Assembly: GCA_005880175.1 (NCBI GenBank)
Contig: VBJR01000234.1
Location: forward strand, 1 to 11,944
DNA: 11,944 nucleotides
Reading direction: 5' to 3'
Source of the DNA: Chloroflexota bacterium
GTDB taxonomy: Bacteria > Chloroflexota > Dormibacteria > Dormibacterales > Dormibacteraceae
In this document: piece by piece, positions 1 to 5,811 of the stretch
Layout of the letters: every line of letters begins with the position of its first letter
Position numbering within the stretch: position 1 is the first letter of the stretch
Translations under genes and position numbers: made by a program
Notes under the pieces: model-generated
Databases searched by the model: none
What the model saw: only the letters and a program-made list of their open reading frames with translations
Told to the model about the DNA's origin: nothing

Positions 1-1613
1 AGCCAGAACAGGTAGCGGGTGACGTTCGGCCCGTGGCCTGATTGCGGACGTTCCTTGACCGCGCGCACCTTCCGATCGGCGACGAGAACGGCGAGTGCTC
101 GGTGCAATTCCTTGGCCTGCATGTGGCCCTGGTATGCCGTCTTCTGTATCTCGCTCAGCGTGACACCGGCCTCGCCTGCATCCCTGATCGCCTCCAGGGC
201 CACGTCCGCGTTGGTGTCGCCGAGCGCCTCGCCCCAGATGTAGCGCGCGGAGGCCTCCGCGTAGTCCCACAGCGCCAGCGCGGCCAGCAGGTGCGCCGGA
301 AACACGGCCGCCGAGCGATCCAGCAGCGCGTACAGGGCCGCCAGTCGCCGCACGTGCGCTTCGCCGCGGCCCACGACTGCACCGAACAGGCCAGGCTTTC
401 CCTCGCTCAGCGGACCGTACACGTCATCCCAGATGGCCCACGCGTCCTCGCCCATGCCGACCTCATCGACGTCGCCGACGAAGAGGACGACGTCCCTTAG
501 CTGCTTCGGGATGCGCCCGAAGTCGATGGCCCCGCCGCCTCGTGGCAGCTTCTTCGACTGGCGAACGAGCACCCAGACGAACCTGTTAGCGAAGCCGTTG
601 GCCGCGTCCGTGTCGGTCAAGCTGCGTCGCAGCTCGGCCTCTGTGATGTGGCCCACAAGACTGATGTGCGCGCCCGTGGCCTTGTCTCCGCCGGCACGCC
701 GTCCGGCCCCGTTTTTGGTCACCGTGCGCAGCGGTACCCCGTCCCACGCCATGCGCTCGATCGCGCTGAGCGTGCTGCCTTCCCTGGTCTGGGCGCGCAG
801 CGTCTGGGCCAGTTCGTGCAGGAGGACCAGGCGCCGCTTGTCCTGAACACCAGGGTCGATCACCTCTACACGAAGACTTCCGTCCTTCCCTTTGACGGTT
901 TGCTCGACCGGGTCGCGCACCTCCCAGATGAGCCCCTCGCCGGAGCTGAGCCCGCCGTGGATCACACACTCGCCGAAGCGGTCGAACGCCGCGCGGAACA
1001 CGGCCTCGACGGGCGCCCACGAGGTTCCCTTGCGGCCCTTGGACGTGGCGCCCACCAGGGCCACGTACTCGTTGAGTTGATGGCGTGGGCCGCCGAGGAT
1101 CAGGTGTGGTCGTGGCCCCAGCGTGGCCCCGAACAGGGTCAAGAACTGCACTAGCAGCGCCACCGAGTCGGCCTCGGTGTGAGGCTCGACGGTGCGGACG
1201 AAGTCGCCAGCCAGGCCATACAGCGCCTCGGGCGCCAGCTCTGGCCACGGCTTCTCCTCGCGGCCCACCGCGGCCAGGATGGGCTCCCACATCCGCGCGA
1301 ACGCCTCCTCGCCCCACTGCTCACGTAGGCCCGGCGGCCAGCAGTCGAGGCGCCGGAGGCCCACCGCGTCGAGTACCTGGCCGGGCGTGCAGCCGGCACG
1401 GCAGTACGGGTACACGTGGCCGTCATCATGCACAAAGACAGCGAGCTTGCCGTTGCTGCCGCCGCAGCGGGGACAGCGACCGCTCCACTTGTCAGAGACG
1501 CCGCGCGTGCCGTTCAGTGGCCCCCGCCCCCGGAGCGGGTAGCCGGCCGCCTCCAGCGCGCCTCTGACGACCTCGAACGGGGTAGTCGGATGGGTGTCGT
1601 TCGGGTCGCTCAT
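1..1613 (-). CDS. DUF3987-like replication ATPase with primase-type zinc finger (3' end cut off)
   Basis: At least 537 residues, still open at the left edge. The N-terminus has a primase-like zinc site with C47-P-R-C50 and C71-R-A-G-C75. A P-loop follows at about 188-198 (GATSKGRKGTS), then a hydrophobic strand, RLVLLHELAQ (261-270), that resembles a degenerate Walker B. A conserved-looking region lies at 320-347 (GHITEAELRR, then NGFANRF). Residues 470-537 look like a winged helix (EAIRDAGEAGVTLSEIQ), expected for DNA binding. This layout fits the DUF3987/primase-helicase proteins of phages and integrative elements, which act in element replication; that role is inferred. The ATG at 1613 shares ATGA with the stop of the upstream gene, which supports translational coupling and fixes the start. 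A plain primase C-terminal fragment or a RepA-like ATPase are the alternatives. Confidence 0.8.
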   Translation of the reverse strand, partial: MSDPNDTHPTTPFEVVRGALEAAGYPLRGRGPLNGTRGVSDKWSGRCPRCGGSNGKLAVFVHDDGHVYPYCRAGCTPGQVLDAVGLRRLDCWPPGLREQWGEEAFARMWEPILAAVGREEKPWPELAPEALYGLAGDFVRTVEPHTEADSVALLVQFLTLFGATLGPRPHLILGGPRHQLNEYVALVGATSKGRKGTSWAPVEAVFRAAFDRFGECVIHGGLSSGEGLIWEVRDPVEQTVKGKDGSLRVEVIDPGVQDKRRLVLLHELAQTLRAQTREGSTLSAIERMAWDGVPLRTVTKNGAGRRAGGDKATGAHISLVGHITEAELRRSLTDTDAANGFANRFVWVLVRQSKKLPRGGGAIDFGRIPKQLRDVVLFVGDVDEVGMGEDAWAIWDDVYGPLSEGKPGLFGAVVGRGEAHVRRLAALYALLDRSAAVFPAHLLAALALWDYAEASARYIWGEALGDTNADVALEAIRDAGEAGVTLSEIQKTAYQGHMQAKELHRALAVLVADRKVRAVKERPQSGHGPNVTRYLFW

Positions 1614-1891
1614 GCCGTCCGGTCCAACTCGGCAGAGATGGCCTCAAGCCGCTCGGTCAGCTCCGCGACGAGCGGGCCGTAGTACGGGTGGTCCTTGTTG
1701 GGGTTGTAGCCCGGGACGCCCCACGTCCACGCGTCCAGGGCGTTGATCTGCGCCTGCTCCAGCAGGTCGCCGGTCATCAGGAGCGTCCGCCGGTCCATGG
1801 ACCGGTAAGTCGCGGCGAACCGGTTCGTGGTAACCTGCGAAGCGGACTTGGCGGTGATGCGCCGGCCCGGCGGCCGGCTGCTCCCGTTCAC
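1610..1891 (-). CDS. Small hypothetical protein of the element (93 aa)
   Basis: I do not recognise the family. The start is GTG at 1891, preceded by AGAGGT with 6 nt spacing, and it overlaps the stop of the 45-aa gene by 4 bp (GTGA). Its own TGA (1612-1610) overlaps the ATG of the replication ATPase. The N-terminal 25 residues are basic and disordered-looking. A central part (35-72) contains a helix-like LLMTGDLLEQAQINALDAW and an aromatic stretch WTWGVPGYNPNKDHPYYG. The C-terminal 20 residues form an acidic amphipathic helix (LVAELTERLEAISAEL). No cysteine site or membrane segment is visible. The tight position before the ATPase suggests a partner or accessory in replication, which is inference only. 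Confidence 0.75.
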   Translation of the reverse strand: MNGSSRPPGRRITAKSASQVTTNRFAATYRSMDRRTLLMTGDLLEQAQINALDAWTWGVPGYNPNKDHPYYGPLVAELTERLEAISAELDRTA

Positions 1892-2025
1892 GTCGAGACC
1901 TCTGGCGCGACGATGGCCGCGATCTGGGCCAACGCGGACGGGTCGGTCACCTTCTCCGTAAGGCCCTGCTTGACACGGTCAGCCAGGAGGCGAGCGACCG
2001 CTGCATCGAGTTCCGGCCTGGTCAT
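1888..2025 (-). CDS. 45-aa hypothetical protein between XRE regulator and 93-aa gene
   Basis: A short open frame beginning MTRPELDAAVARLLADRVKQ and ending IVAPEVST. Its ATG (2025-2023) overlaps the TGA of the XRE gene (ATGA), and its TGA (1890-1888) overlaps the GTG of the next gene (GTGA). It therefore fills exactly the gap between two genes that would otherwise be 130 bp apart. The product is mostly helical with no cysteines, and its function is unknown. The matching 4-bp overlaps at both ends, in an operon where every junction is of this kind, are the main reason to accept it as a gene. Confidence 0.7.
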   Translation of the reverse strand: MTRPELDAAVARLLADRVKQGLTEKVTDPSALAQIAAIVAPEVST

Positions 2026-2246
2026 GGCGCCGACTCCGGGTCGCTCATCAGGTCAACGGCCAAGACCGGGACCTCGCCTAGAGCGTCCGCCATCCGGCGC
2101 ACGCTGGCGGCCCTCGGCACGGTCCGTCCGGTCCGCCACCGGCTGACCTCGACCTCCGAGATACCCATACGGCGAGCCAGCTCGGAGGGGGACATGGACC
2201 TAGCGGCCAGCGCGTTGTCAAGCGCTGACTTACTGAAGACACGCAT
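2022..2246 (-). CDS. XRE-family helix-turn-helix regulator (74 aa)
   Basis: A small Cro/C1-type DNA-binding protein. The helix-turn-helix lies at about residues 19-42: SPSELARRMGIS as the first helix and turn, EVEVSRWRTGRTVP as the recognition helix, followed by a supporting helix SVRRMADALG. The ATG at 2246 has a strong AGGAGG (2255-2260) 8 nt upstream. It is the first gene of a four-gene overlapping operon in the element and has a consensus-like promoter and a palindrome upstream, so it probably represses its own operon and decides between quiescence and excision/replication. A role as an excision directionality factor is also possible, since such factors for serine recombinases are small DNA-binding proteins; nothing here settles it. 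Confidence 0.85.
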   Translation of the reverse strand: MRVFSKSALDNALAARSMSPSELARRMGISEVEVSRWRTGRTVPRAASVRRMADALGEVPVLAVDLMSDPESAP

Positions 2247-2387
2247 CCGAAGAACCTCCTAGTTCCTCGGAGCGGTCATCCCGTCGCCGTTCCCCCGGTG
2301 CCCGACATTGCTCGGCGCTACCGACGCACTAGGCGCGGATCTCCTCGATGTACAGTCCCGCCTTACACCAGACCGTTCCCGGCCGGG

Positions 2388-2413
2388 CCTGGCCAGCCGA
2401 TCGGCTGGCCAGG
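2388..2413. promoter_or_regulatory. Perfect 26-bp palindrome, probable operator
   Basis: The left arm CCTGGCCAGCCGA is directly followed by its exact reverse complement, centred between 2400 and 2401 with no spacer. It covers the predicted transcription start of the XRE operon promoter, the usual place for a repressor site. Outer sequences on both sides also partly mirror each other: TTACACCAGACC on the left and GGTCAGTGTAA on the right. With no loop and no T-tract it is a poor fit to an intrinsic terminator, though a terminator for the recombinase transcript cannot be excluded. Confidence 0.55.
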
Positions 2414-2415
2414 TC

Positions 2416-2445
2416 AGTGTAAACCAGGACTTAGCGCCGTGTCAA
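2416..2445 (-). promoter_or_regulatory. Predicted promoter of the XRE operon
   Basis: On the minus strand TTGACA (2445-2440) is followed by an 18-bp spacer and TACACT (2421-2416). This is a full -35 match and a TAnnnT -10. Transcription would start near 2409, giving a leader of about 160 nt before the XRE start. Confidence 0.6.
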
Positions 2446-2477
2446 CCTCCACCGTACAAAATCCTGCCGAACCCGCC

Positions 2478-3971
2478 TCACACCCTCCAGCCGATGGTCA
2501 CCCGGGACGGGTCGAACTTGCCGCCCGTGCGCGCGGGCGCGGGCGCGATCTTCACCGCGGCCACCAGCGACAGGACGACCGACCGCCGCCGATCGAAGGA
2601 CAGCTCGCCCCAGCGCCCGGCCAGGTCGCTCACATCCACCAGGGCGGACTGAGAGGCATCCCGCTCCAACCTGTCCAGCGTGGCGCGAGCTGCCTTCAGC
2701 TTCACCTCCAGCGGCGTCCTCACGGCCTGCCACTCGCCGAACGAGAACTCTTCGCGCCCGAAGGACGCGGCCAGCTCCTCAAGCTTGCTCGCGAGCCTCT
2801 GGACCTCCAGGAACGCCGATCCGGTGTCCCCGGTCTGCTGGCGGCGCCGCCGAGCGGCCTGGAACTCCTTGCTGTTGAGCGTGGCGACCACAGCGGCCTG
2901 CACCAACTCCTCGACCGCTTCCGCCACAACCCGGATTCCGCCACAGCCGCCCTCGGGACCGCCCCGACAGATGTACGTGCGGATCTTGCGCCCGGCCTTG
3001 CCCGTGGTCCGGGGCCGACCGCCCAGCTTGGCCCCGCACCTCCCGCAGCGGAGCACCCCCAGCAGCAGGTACTTGCTGGTCGTCCCCTCGCGGAGCGGCA
3101 CCCCGTGGTCGCGGACGCGGAGCCGTGCCTGCAGCCGGCGCCAGTCGTCCTCGCCGATGACGGCGGGCCAGGTCCCGGCCTTGGTGATCTGGCCCTTGTA
3201 CGAGCGCAGTCCGGCGATGCGGGGGTTCCGCAGCAGCCGCACGAGCACGGTCTGTGACCACCGCTTGCCGGTGGCACTCAGGATGCCGCGCCGGTTCAGG
3301 TCCGCAAGCTGACTGCGCGTCGTCTCGCCGGCCGCGATGTGCCTGGCGACGTCGCGAAGAACCTGAGCCTCATCGACGTGGATCTCGGTGCCGTGCGGCG
3401 GCTTCCCGTCCGCCCGCCAGCACGACATCGTGTAGGAGGAGGCGAACTCCTTCCCGCCACGGCCGTAGCCGTAGCAGCGCGGTCCCCCGTGCGCCTTGCC
3501 GGCTGCCGCTCGCTGCTGGTTCGCCAGCACCTGGCGCTCGCCCTTGTGCTCGACCTCCATTCTCGCCATCGCGGTACCGATTCTCGCGTAGGCGCGGCCC
3601 GTGGGAGTGGTCAGGTCGTAGTCGCCGGACTGCACGGTGGCCACTATCGCGCGGTCCTCCACCACCGAAATGAACCCTTCCAGCTCGCGCGGCGACCTCA
3701 GCAACCGGTCGTTGTGCAGGCAGACGACCGCGCTCAGCGTCCCGTTCTGCACGTCCGTCAACATCCGCTCGTACTCCGGTCGCCGCTTGCCGTAGGTGGC
3801 GCTCAGGTCGTTGTCCGTGTAGACGATCGGCTGCCAGCCTCGCCGCTCGCACAGGGCGAGGCAGGGCGGTAGCTGGCGGTCCACGCCCAGCATGTTTCCG
3901 GTCCGGTCCATCGAGATCCTGAGATAGACGCCAGCTCGCTCTCCGCTGCTCTCCTGAATCATGGTTCTCAT
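2478..3971 (-). CDS. Large serine recombinase (site-specific integrase)
   Basis: About 497 residues, usual for a large serine integrase that inserts and excises its element at att sites. The N-terminal resolvase domain has the Y-x-R-x-S motif (GVYLRISMDR; the serine is residue 20 from this start) and the LHNDRLLRSPRELE catalytic arginine segment around 85-98. A recombinase domain follows (GTEIHVDEAQVLRDVARHIA, LRNPRIAGLRSYKG). Then comes a zinc ribbon with C-x-x-C (CGRC) and two later cysteines, and a coiled coil near 390-437. Three starts are in frame: GTG 3980, ATG 3971 and ATG 3962. A TAGTAT box 7 nt before the 3962 ATG favours a leaderless start there; 3971 is given as the longer ATG form. 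The gene ends beside the control region of the XRE operon and begins at the element boundary. Confidence 0.93.
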   Translation of the reverse strand: MRTMIQESSGERAGVYLRISMDRTGNMLGVDRQLPPCLALCERRGWQPIVYTDNDLSATYGKRRPEYERMLTDVQNGTLSAVVCLHNDRLLRSPRELEGFISVVEDRAIVATVQSGDYDLTTPTGRAYARIGTAMARMEVEHKGERQVLANQQRAAAGKAHGGPRCYGYGRGGKEFASSYTMSCWRADGKPPHGTEIHVDEAQVLRDVARHIAAGETTRSQLADLNRRGILSATGKRWSQTVLVRLLRNPRIAGLRSYKGQITKAGTWPAVIGEDDWRRLQARLRVRDHGVPLREGTTSKYLLLGVLRCGRCGAKLGGRPRTTGKAGRKIRTYICRGGPEGGCGGIRVVAEAVEELVQAAVVATLNSKEFQAARRRRQQTGDTGSAFLEVQRLASKLEELAASFGREEFSFGEWQAVRTPLEVKLKAARATLDRLERDASQSALVDVSDLAGRWGELSFDRRRSVVLSLVAAVKIAPAPARTGGKFDPSRVTIGWRV

Positions 3972-3975
3972 ACTA
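3970..3975 (-). promoter_or_regulatory. Possible -10 box for a leaderless recombinase transcript
   Basis: On the minus strand TAGTAT is followed by 7 nt and then the ATG at 3962-3960, the spacing expected if the first transcribed base is the start codon. The -35 position (TGGCGC at 17 bp) is weak and would lie in the flanking DUF222 DNA, so strength could differ between integrated and circular forms. Confidence 0.3.
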
Positions 3976-3990
3976 GACACTGGGCCTGGC
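3974..3990. other. Probable attachment-site junction (attL/attR half)
   Basis: The DUF222 coding frame on the plus strand can be followed back only to about 3977, where an in-frame TAG (3974-3976) closes it. The recombinase reading frame begins within a few bases on the other strand. Large serine recombinases integrate at sites next to their own gene, so the crossover should be in this short interval. The core dinucleotide cannot be identified without the other end. Confidence 0.45.
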
Positions 3991-4143
3991 CTGCGCCACC
4001 TGGCTCTCCCACCAGCTCCACATCAGCTCCAGCGCCGCCCACGCCCAGGTCCGCCTGGCCCGCCAGCTGCCCTCGATGCCGGCCACCCCGGCCGCCTTCG
4101 AGCGCGGCGAGCTCTCGCCTCAGCACGCCGGCGTGGTGGCCCG
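3977..4143 (+). pseudogene. Remnant of a DUF222 (13E12/HNH endonuclease family) gene
   Basis: The translated frame reads ACATWLSHQLHISSSAAHAQ, then VRLARQLPSMPATPAAFERG, then ELSPQHAGVVAR. This matches the well-known DUF222 core: WL..., A...VRLAR.L, lPat.aAf..GelS..HA. Only about 55 residues survive. The N-terminal part is missing at the recombinase boundary and the rest, including any HNH domain, is lost. Codon third positions are strongly G/C up to about 4143 and not beyond. DUF222/13E12 genes are multicopy in actinobacteria and are the integration target of the phiRv1 serine integrase, so this is probably the interrupted target. The other half should lie beyond the far end of the element. 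Confidence 0.65.
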
Positions 4144-4145
4144 CG

Positions 4146-4289
4146 GCGGCGCCGACGCTGGCGTTGCCCGAACGGATGCTGCGGCTGGAGCGGCTGCCGG
4201 ACCGGCGGTACGCGGTCCACCCGCCGAAGGCACCGGGCCAGCCGATGATCCGCTGGCTGTCAGCCCTGGGTGCTGACACGCGGTTCTGA
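4146..4289 (+). pseudogene. Unidentified coding remnant in a different frame
   Basis: From about 4146 the G/C-rich third codon positions move to another plus frame, which reads ALPERMLRLERLPDRRYAVH, then PPKAPGQPMIRWLSALGADT, then RF and TGA at 4287-4289. I do not recognise it and it does not look like DUF222. It may be the C-terminal end of a second gene fused to the DUF222 relic by deletion, or a frameshifted, diverged part of the same gene. No start codon context is visible. Confidence 0.35.
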
Positions 4290-4654
4290 TATCCATTCGC
4301 CGGAGGTCTGGCTGACGAGCCCGGACGGCTCTGGCTGCCACTGCGCTTATCATCTTCATCACTCATGCCTGACCACGCGTAGCTCGAGGACGGAGCCGAA
4401 GCTTCGGGCCCATCCGGGTCGATCGAGTTGCGCGATGCGCTGATCTCTTTTCCCTCCCACGCCACGATGTCTCGTCGCGTCTGTGACGTGCATGGGTCCG
4501 ATCTCGGCTCTCACTTCGGGCACGCCCTGTGACGCGCTGAGACTCGCACGGCAGCAAGCCGCGATGGCGTGTGCCGTGCGATCAGCGATGATCTGCGGTC
4601 GGCCCCGCGCGGCGGGGTCTGAGTGGGGACGGCCACCAGAGCGAGGGCTTTGCC
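4290..4654. other. Non-coding stretch between relics and DUF1062 gene
   Basis: About 365 bp in which no frame on either strand keeps the codon bias seen in neighbouring genes and no RNA gene is recognisable. The only structure noted is a GC-rich hairpin at 4601-4619. The composition is somewhat less GC-rich than the genes, as expected for decayed DNA. Confidence 0.5.
4601..4619 (+). terminator. GC-rich hairpin upstream of the DUF1062 gene
   Basis: GGCCCCGC and GCGGGGTC pair over 8 bp (one G-T) around a 3-nt loop, 36 nt before the GTG start. There is no T-tract. It may be a terminator for earlier transcription or a leader structure. Confidence 0.3.
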
Positions 4655-4984
4655 GTGGCTACCGAGAATCGTCCGTCCCCCTGCCAGTTCATGAAGCGCT
4701 GTCCGCGCTGTGGCTGCCAGCGCCGCTTTCGTTGCACCGGGAAGTTTCGTGTCAACGCGAACAGGAAGCTCGTGGACATCTGGCTGCTCTTCGACTGCTG
4801 TACCTGCGGGACGATCGCGAAGCTGCCAGTGCTGGAGCGCGTACCGGCCTCCCGAGTCGGCCCGTCGCGCCTCCGGGCGTTCTACGACAACGACCCTGAT
4901 CGAGCGCGGACCGCGCGCCGCGACGTCGCGCTGCTCCGTCGCGGCGGGTTCACCGCCTGGGACAAGAGTCAGAGTCTGCCCTGA
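4655..4984 (+). CDS. DUF1062 zinc-ribbon protein, short form (109 aa)
   Basis: The central stretch CTGKFRVNANRKLVDIWLLF is the hallmark of DUF1062. It is flanked by two Cys pairs, C16-P-R-C19 and C48-C-T-C51, expected to bind zinc. The following part, RLRAFYDNDPDRARTARRDV (residues 72-91), also fits the family. The start is GTG with GAGGG (4643-4647) 7 nt upstream. Members I know of are longer and carry a C-terminal RNA-binding-like part; here the frame stops at 4984 just before the converging membrane-protein gene, so the protein looks C-terminally truncated. The molecular function of the family is not established. Confidence 0.8.
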   Translation: MATENRPSPCQFMKRCPRCGCQRRFRCTGKFRVNANRKLVDIWLLFDCCTCGTIAKLPVLERVPASRVGPSRLRAFYDNDPDRARTARRDVALLRRGGFTAWDKSQSLP

Positions 4985-5015
4985 TGCGGAAGGAGGAGCT
5001 GCAAGTCACCATTGC

Positions 5016-5654
5016 CTACTTCGACGGGCCCGGTTCAGGGAGTCCGAGTTCCGTCTCCACGCCATGCAGGGTCCGCGCCAGCTTGATGCTGGGGGGACGG
5101 AAGCCGACGCAGAGGCCGTACCAGAGCCCGGTCAGCGCCCAGAGGACTGCGAGCACCCAGTATGGGTAGTCGAGCGGCCTGTGGTGCGCCCACAGGAACT
5201 GCGCCGAGCTGCCTCCGCTGATCAGGCCGACGAGCGCGAGGACCCCCGCCAGCGAGATCATCCGGGCGCGCCGCGACGGACCGGCGCTGAAGTAGCCGAC
5301 GGCGCCCACGAACGCCGCGATCGTGAGGAGGTCGTAGGCGTGGGTGGTGGTGTAGTCGAGAACCTCGGCGAGGTCGAGTCCGTTCAGGAAGGCGAGGTCG
5401 ATGATCGTCTGCGTCCACAGAACCCCGCCGTAGGCCAGGCCGAGGGCCAGGCCGACCACCTCCAGGCGATCGGTGCGATCGACCGTCCAGGACAGGAGGA
5501 CGTAGGCCAGCGGAAAGAGGAGCACACCCGTATAGCCCCACAGGTCGTTGGGGTTCACCTCCGTGAACGGCGGCCAGTCGATGAGCGCGGTTCCCACGCC
5601 GGCCACCAGGCCGAGGAAGAGGATGGCGACAGCCTCCGACCTCACGCGGAACAA
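5016..5654 (-). CDS. Six-helix integral membrane protein, unknown family
   Basis: About 212 residues with hydrophobic segments near 7-25, 38-57, 65-90, 106-123, 131-156 and 164-184. Short charged loops and a hydrophilic C-terminus (KLARTLHGVETELGLPEPGP) follow. Conserved-looking polar residues within or near membrane segments include D26, W27, W80, D86, H105, D108 and H157/H158. I cannot assign it to a transporter or enzyme family. The start is uncertain: TTG at 5654 preceded by a GAGGCGGG stretch, or GTG at 5645. The gene converges with the DUF1062 gene 31 bp away and lies 157 bp downstream of the galactanase on the same strand. Confidence 0.75.
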   Translation of the reverse strand: MFRVRSEAVAILFLGLVAGVGTALIDWPPFTEVNPNDLWGYTGVLLFPLAYVLLSWTVDRTDRLEVVGLALGLAYGGVLWTQTIIDLAFLNGLDLAEVLDYTTTHAYDLLTIAAFVGAVGYFSAGPSRRARMISLAGVLALVGLISGGSSAQFLWAHHRPLDYPYWVLAVLWALTGLWYGLCVGFRPPSIKLARTLHGVETELGLPEPGPSK

Positions 5655-5767
5655 GACGCGACCCGCCTCATCGCCTCCTGCCCCGCGGCCGCCGCCGCTC
5701 CGCCGGCCCTCCCGCAGTCACCATCGATACGCAGCTCACACCGGTCCGACCTTCTGTCTCAATCCCT

Positions 5768-5796
5768 AAGATGACCGGCGCCTGAGCTGACGTCAA
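5768..5796 (-). promoter_or_regulatory. Weak candidate promoter for the membrane-protein gene
   Basis: On the minus strand TTGACG (5796-5791), a 17-bp spacer and CATCTT (5773-5768). The -35 is good and the -10 poor. It lies about 115 bp before the likely start. Confidence 0.22.
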
Positions 5797-5811
5797 GTCC
5801 GCGGGAGGAGT

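Larger units (their letters stand above)
1..3976. mobile_element. Integrated serine-recombinase element, right-hand end
   Basis: This stretch reads as one end of an integrated element whose other end lies beyond the left edge. Every gene is on the minus strand: a large serine recombinase at the boundary, a control region with promoter and palindrome, an XRE regulator, two small unknown proteins and a DUF3987-like replication ATPase. The right boundary is placed at about 3974-3990, because there the recombinase start abuts the truncated coding frame of a DUF222 gene on the opposite strand. No capsid, terminase, relaxase or conjugation gene is visible, so phage satellite, integrative plasmid-like element and prophage all remain possible. 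The matching attachment site cannot be seen here. Confidence 0.75.

Noticed and set aside
2388..2413. Palindrome as an intrinsic terminator of the recombinase gene
   Set aside because: It has no loop-forming spacer and no T-run on either strand, and it lies at a predicted promoter start, so an operator is the better reading.
2298..3257. Long plus-strand open frames across the recombinase gene
   Set aside because: They are antisense to the recombinase, which has catalytic and zinc-ribbon motifs. The plus products are Arg/Pro/Ala-rich and featureless.
3968..4465. Long minus-strand open frame opposite the DUF222 relic
   Set aside because: It has no family resemblance and its composition is that of an antisense shadow of the DUF222 fragment. 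The plus frame there has a clear family match.
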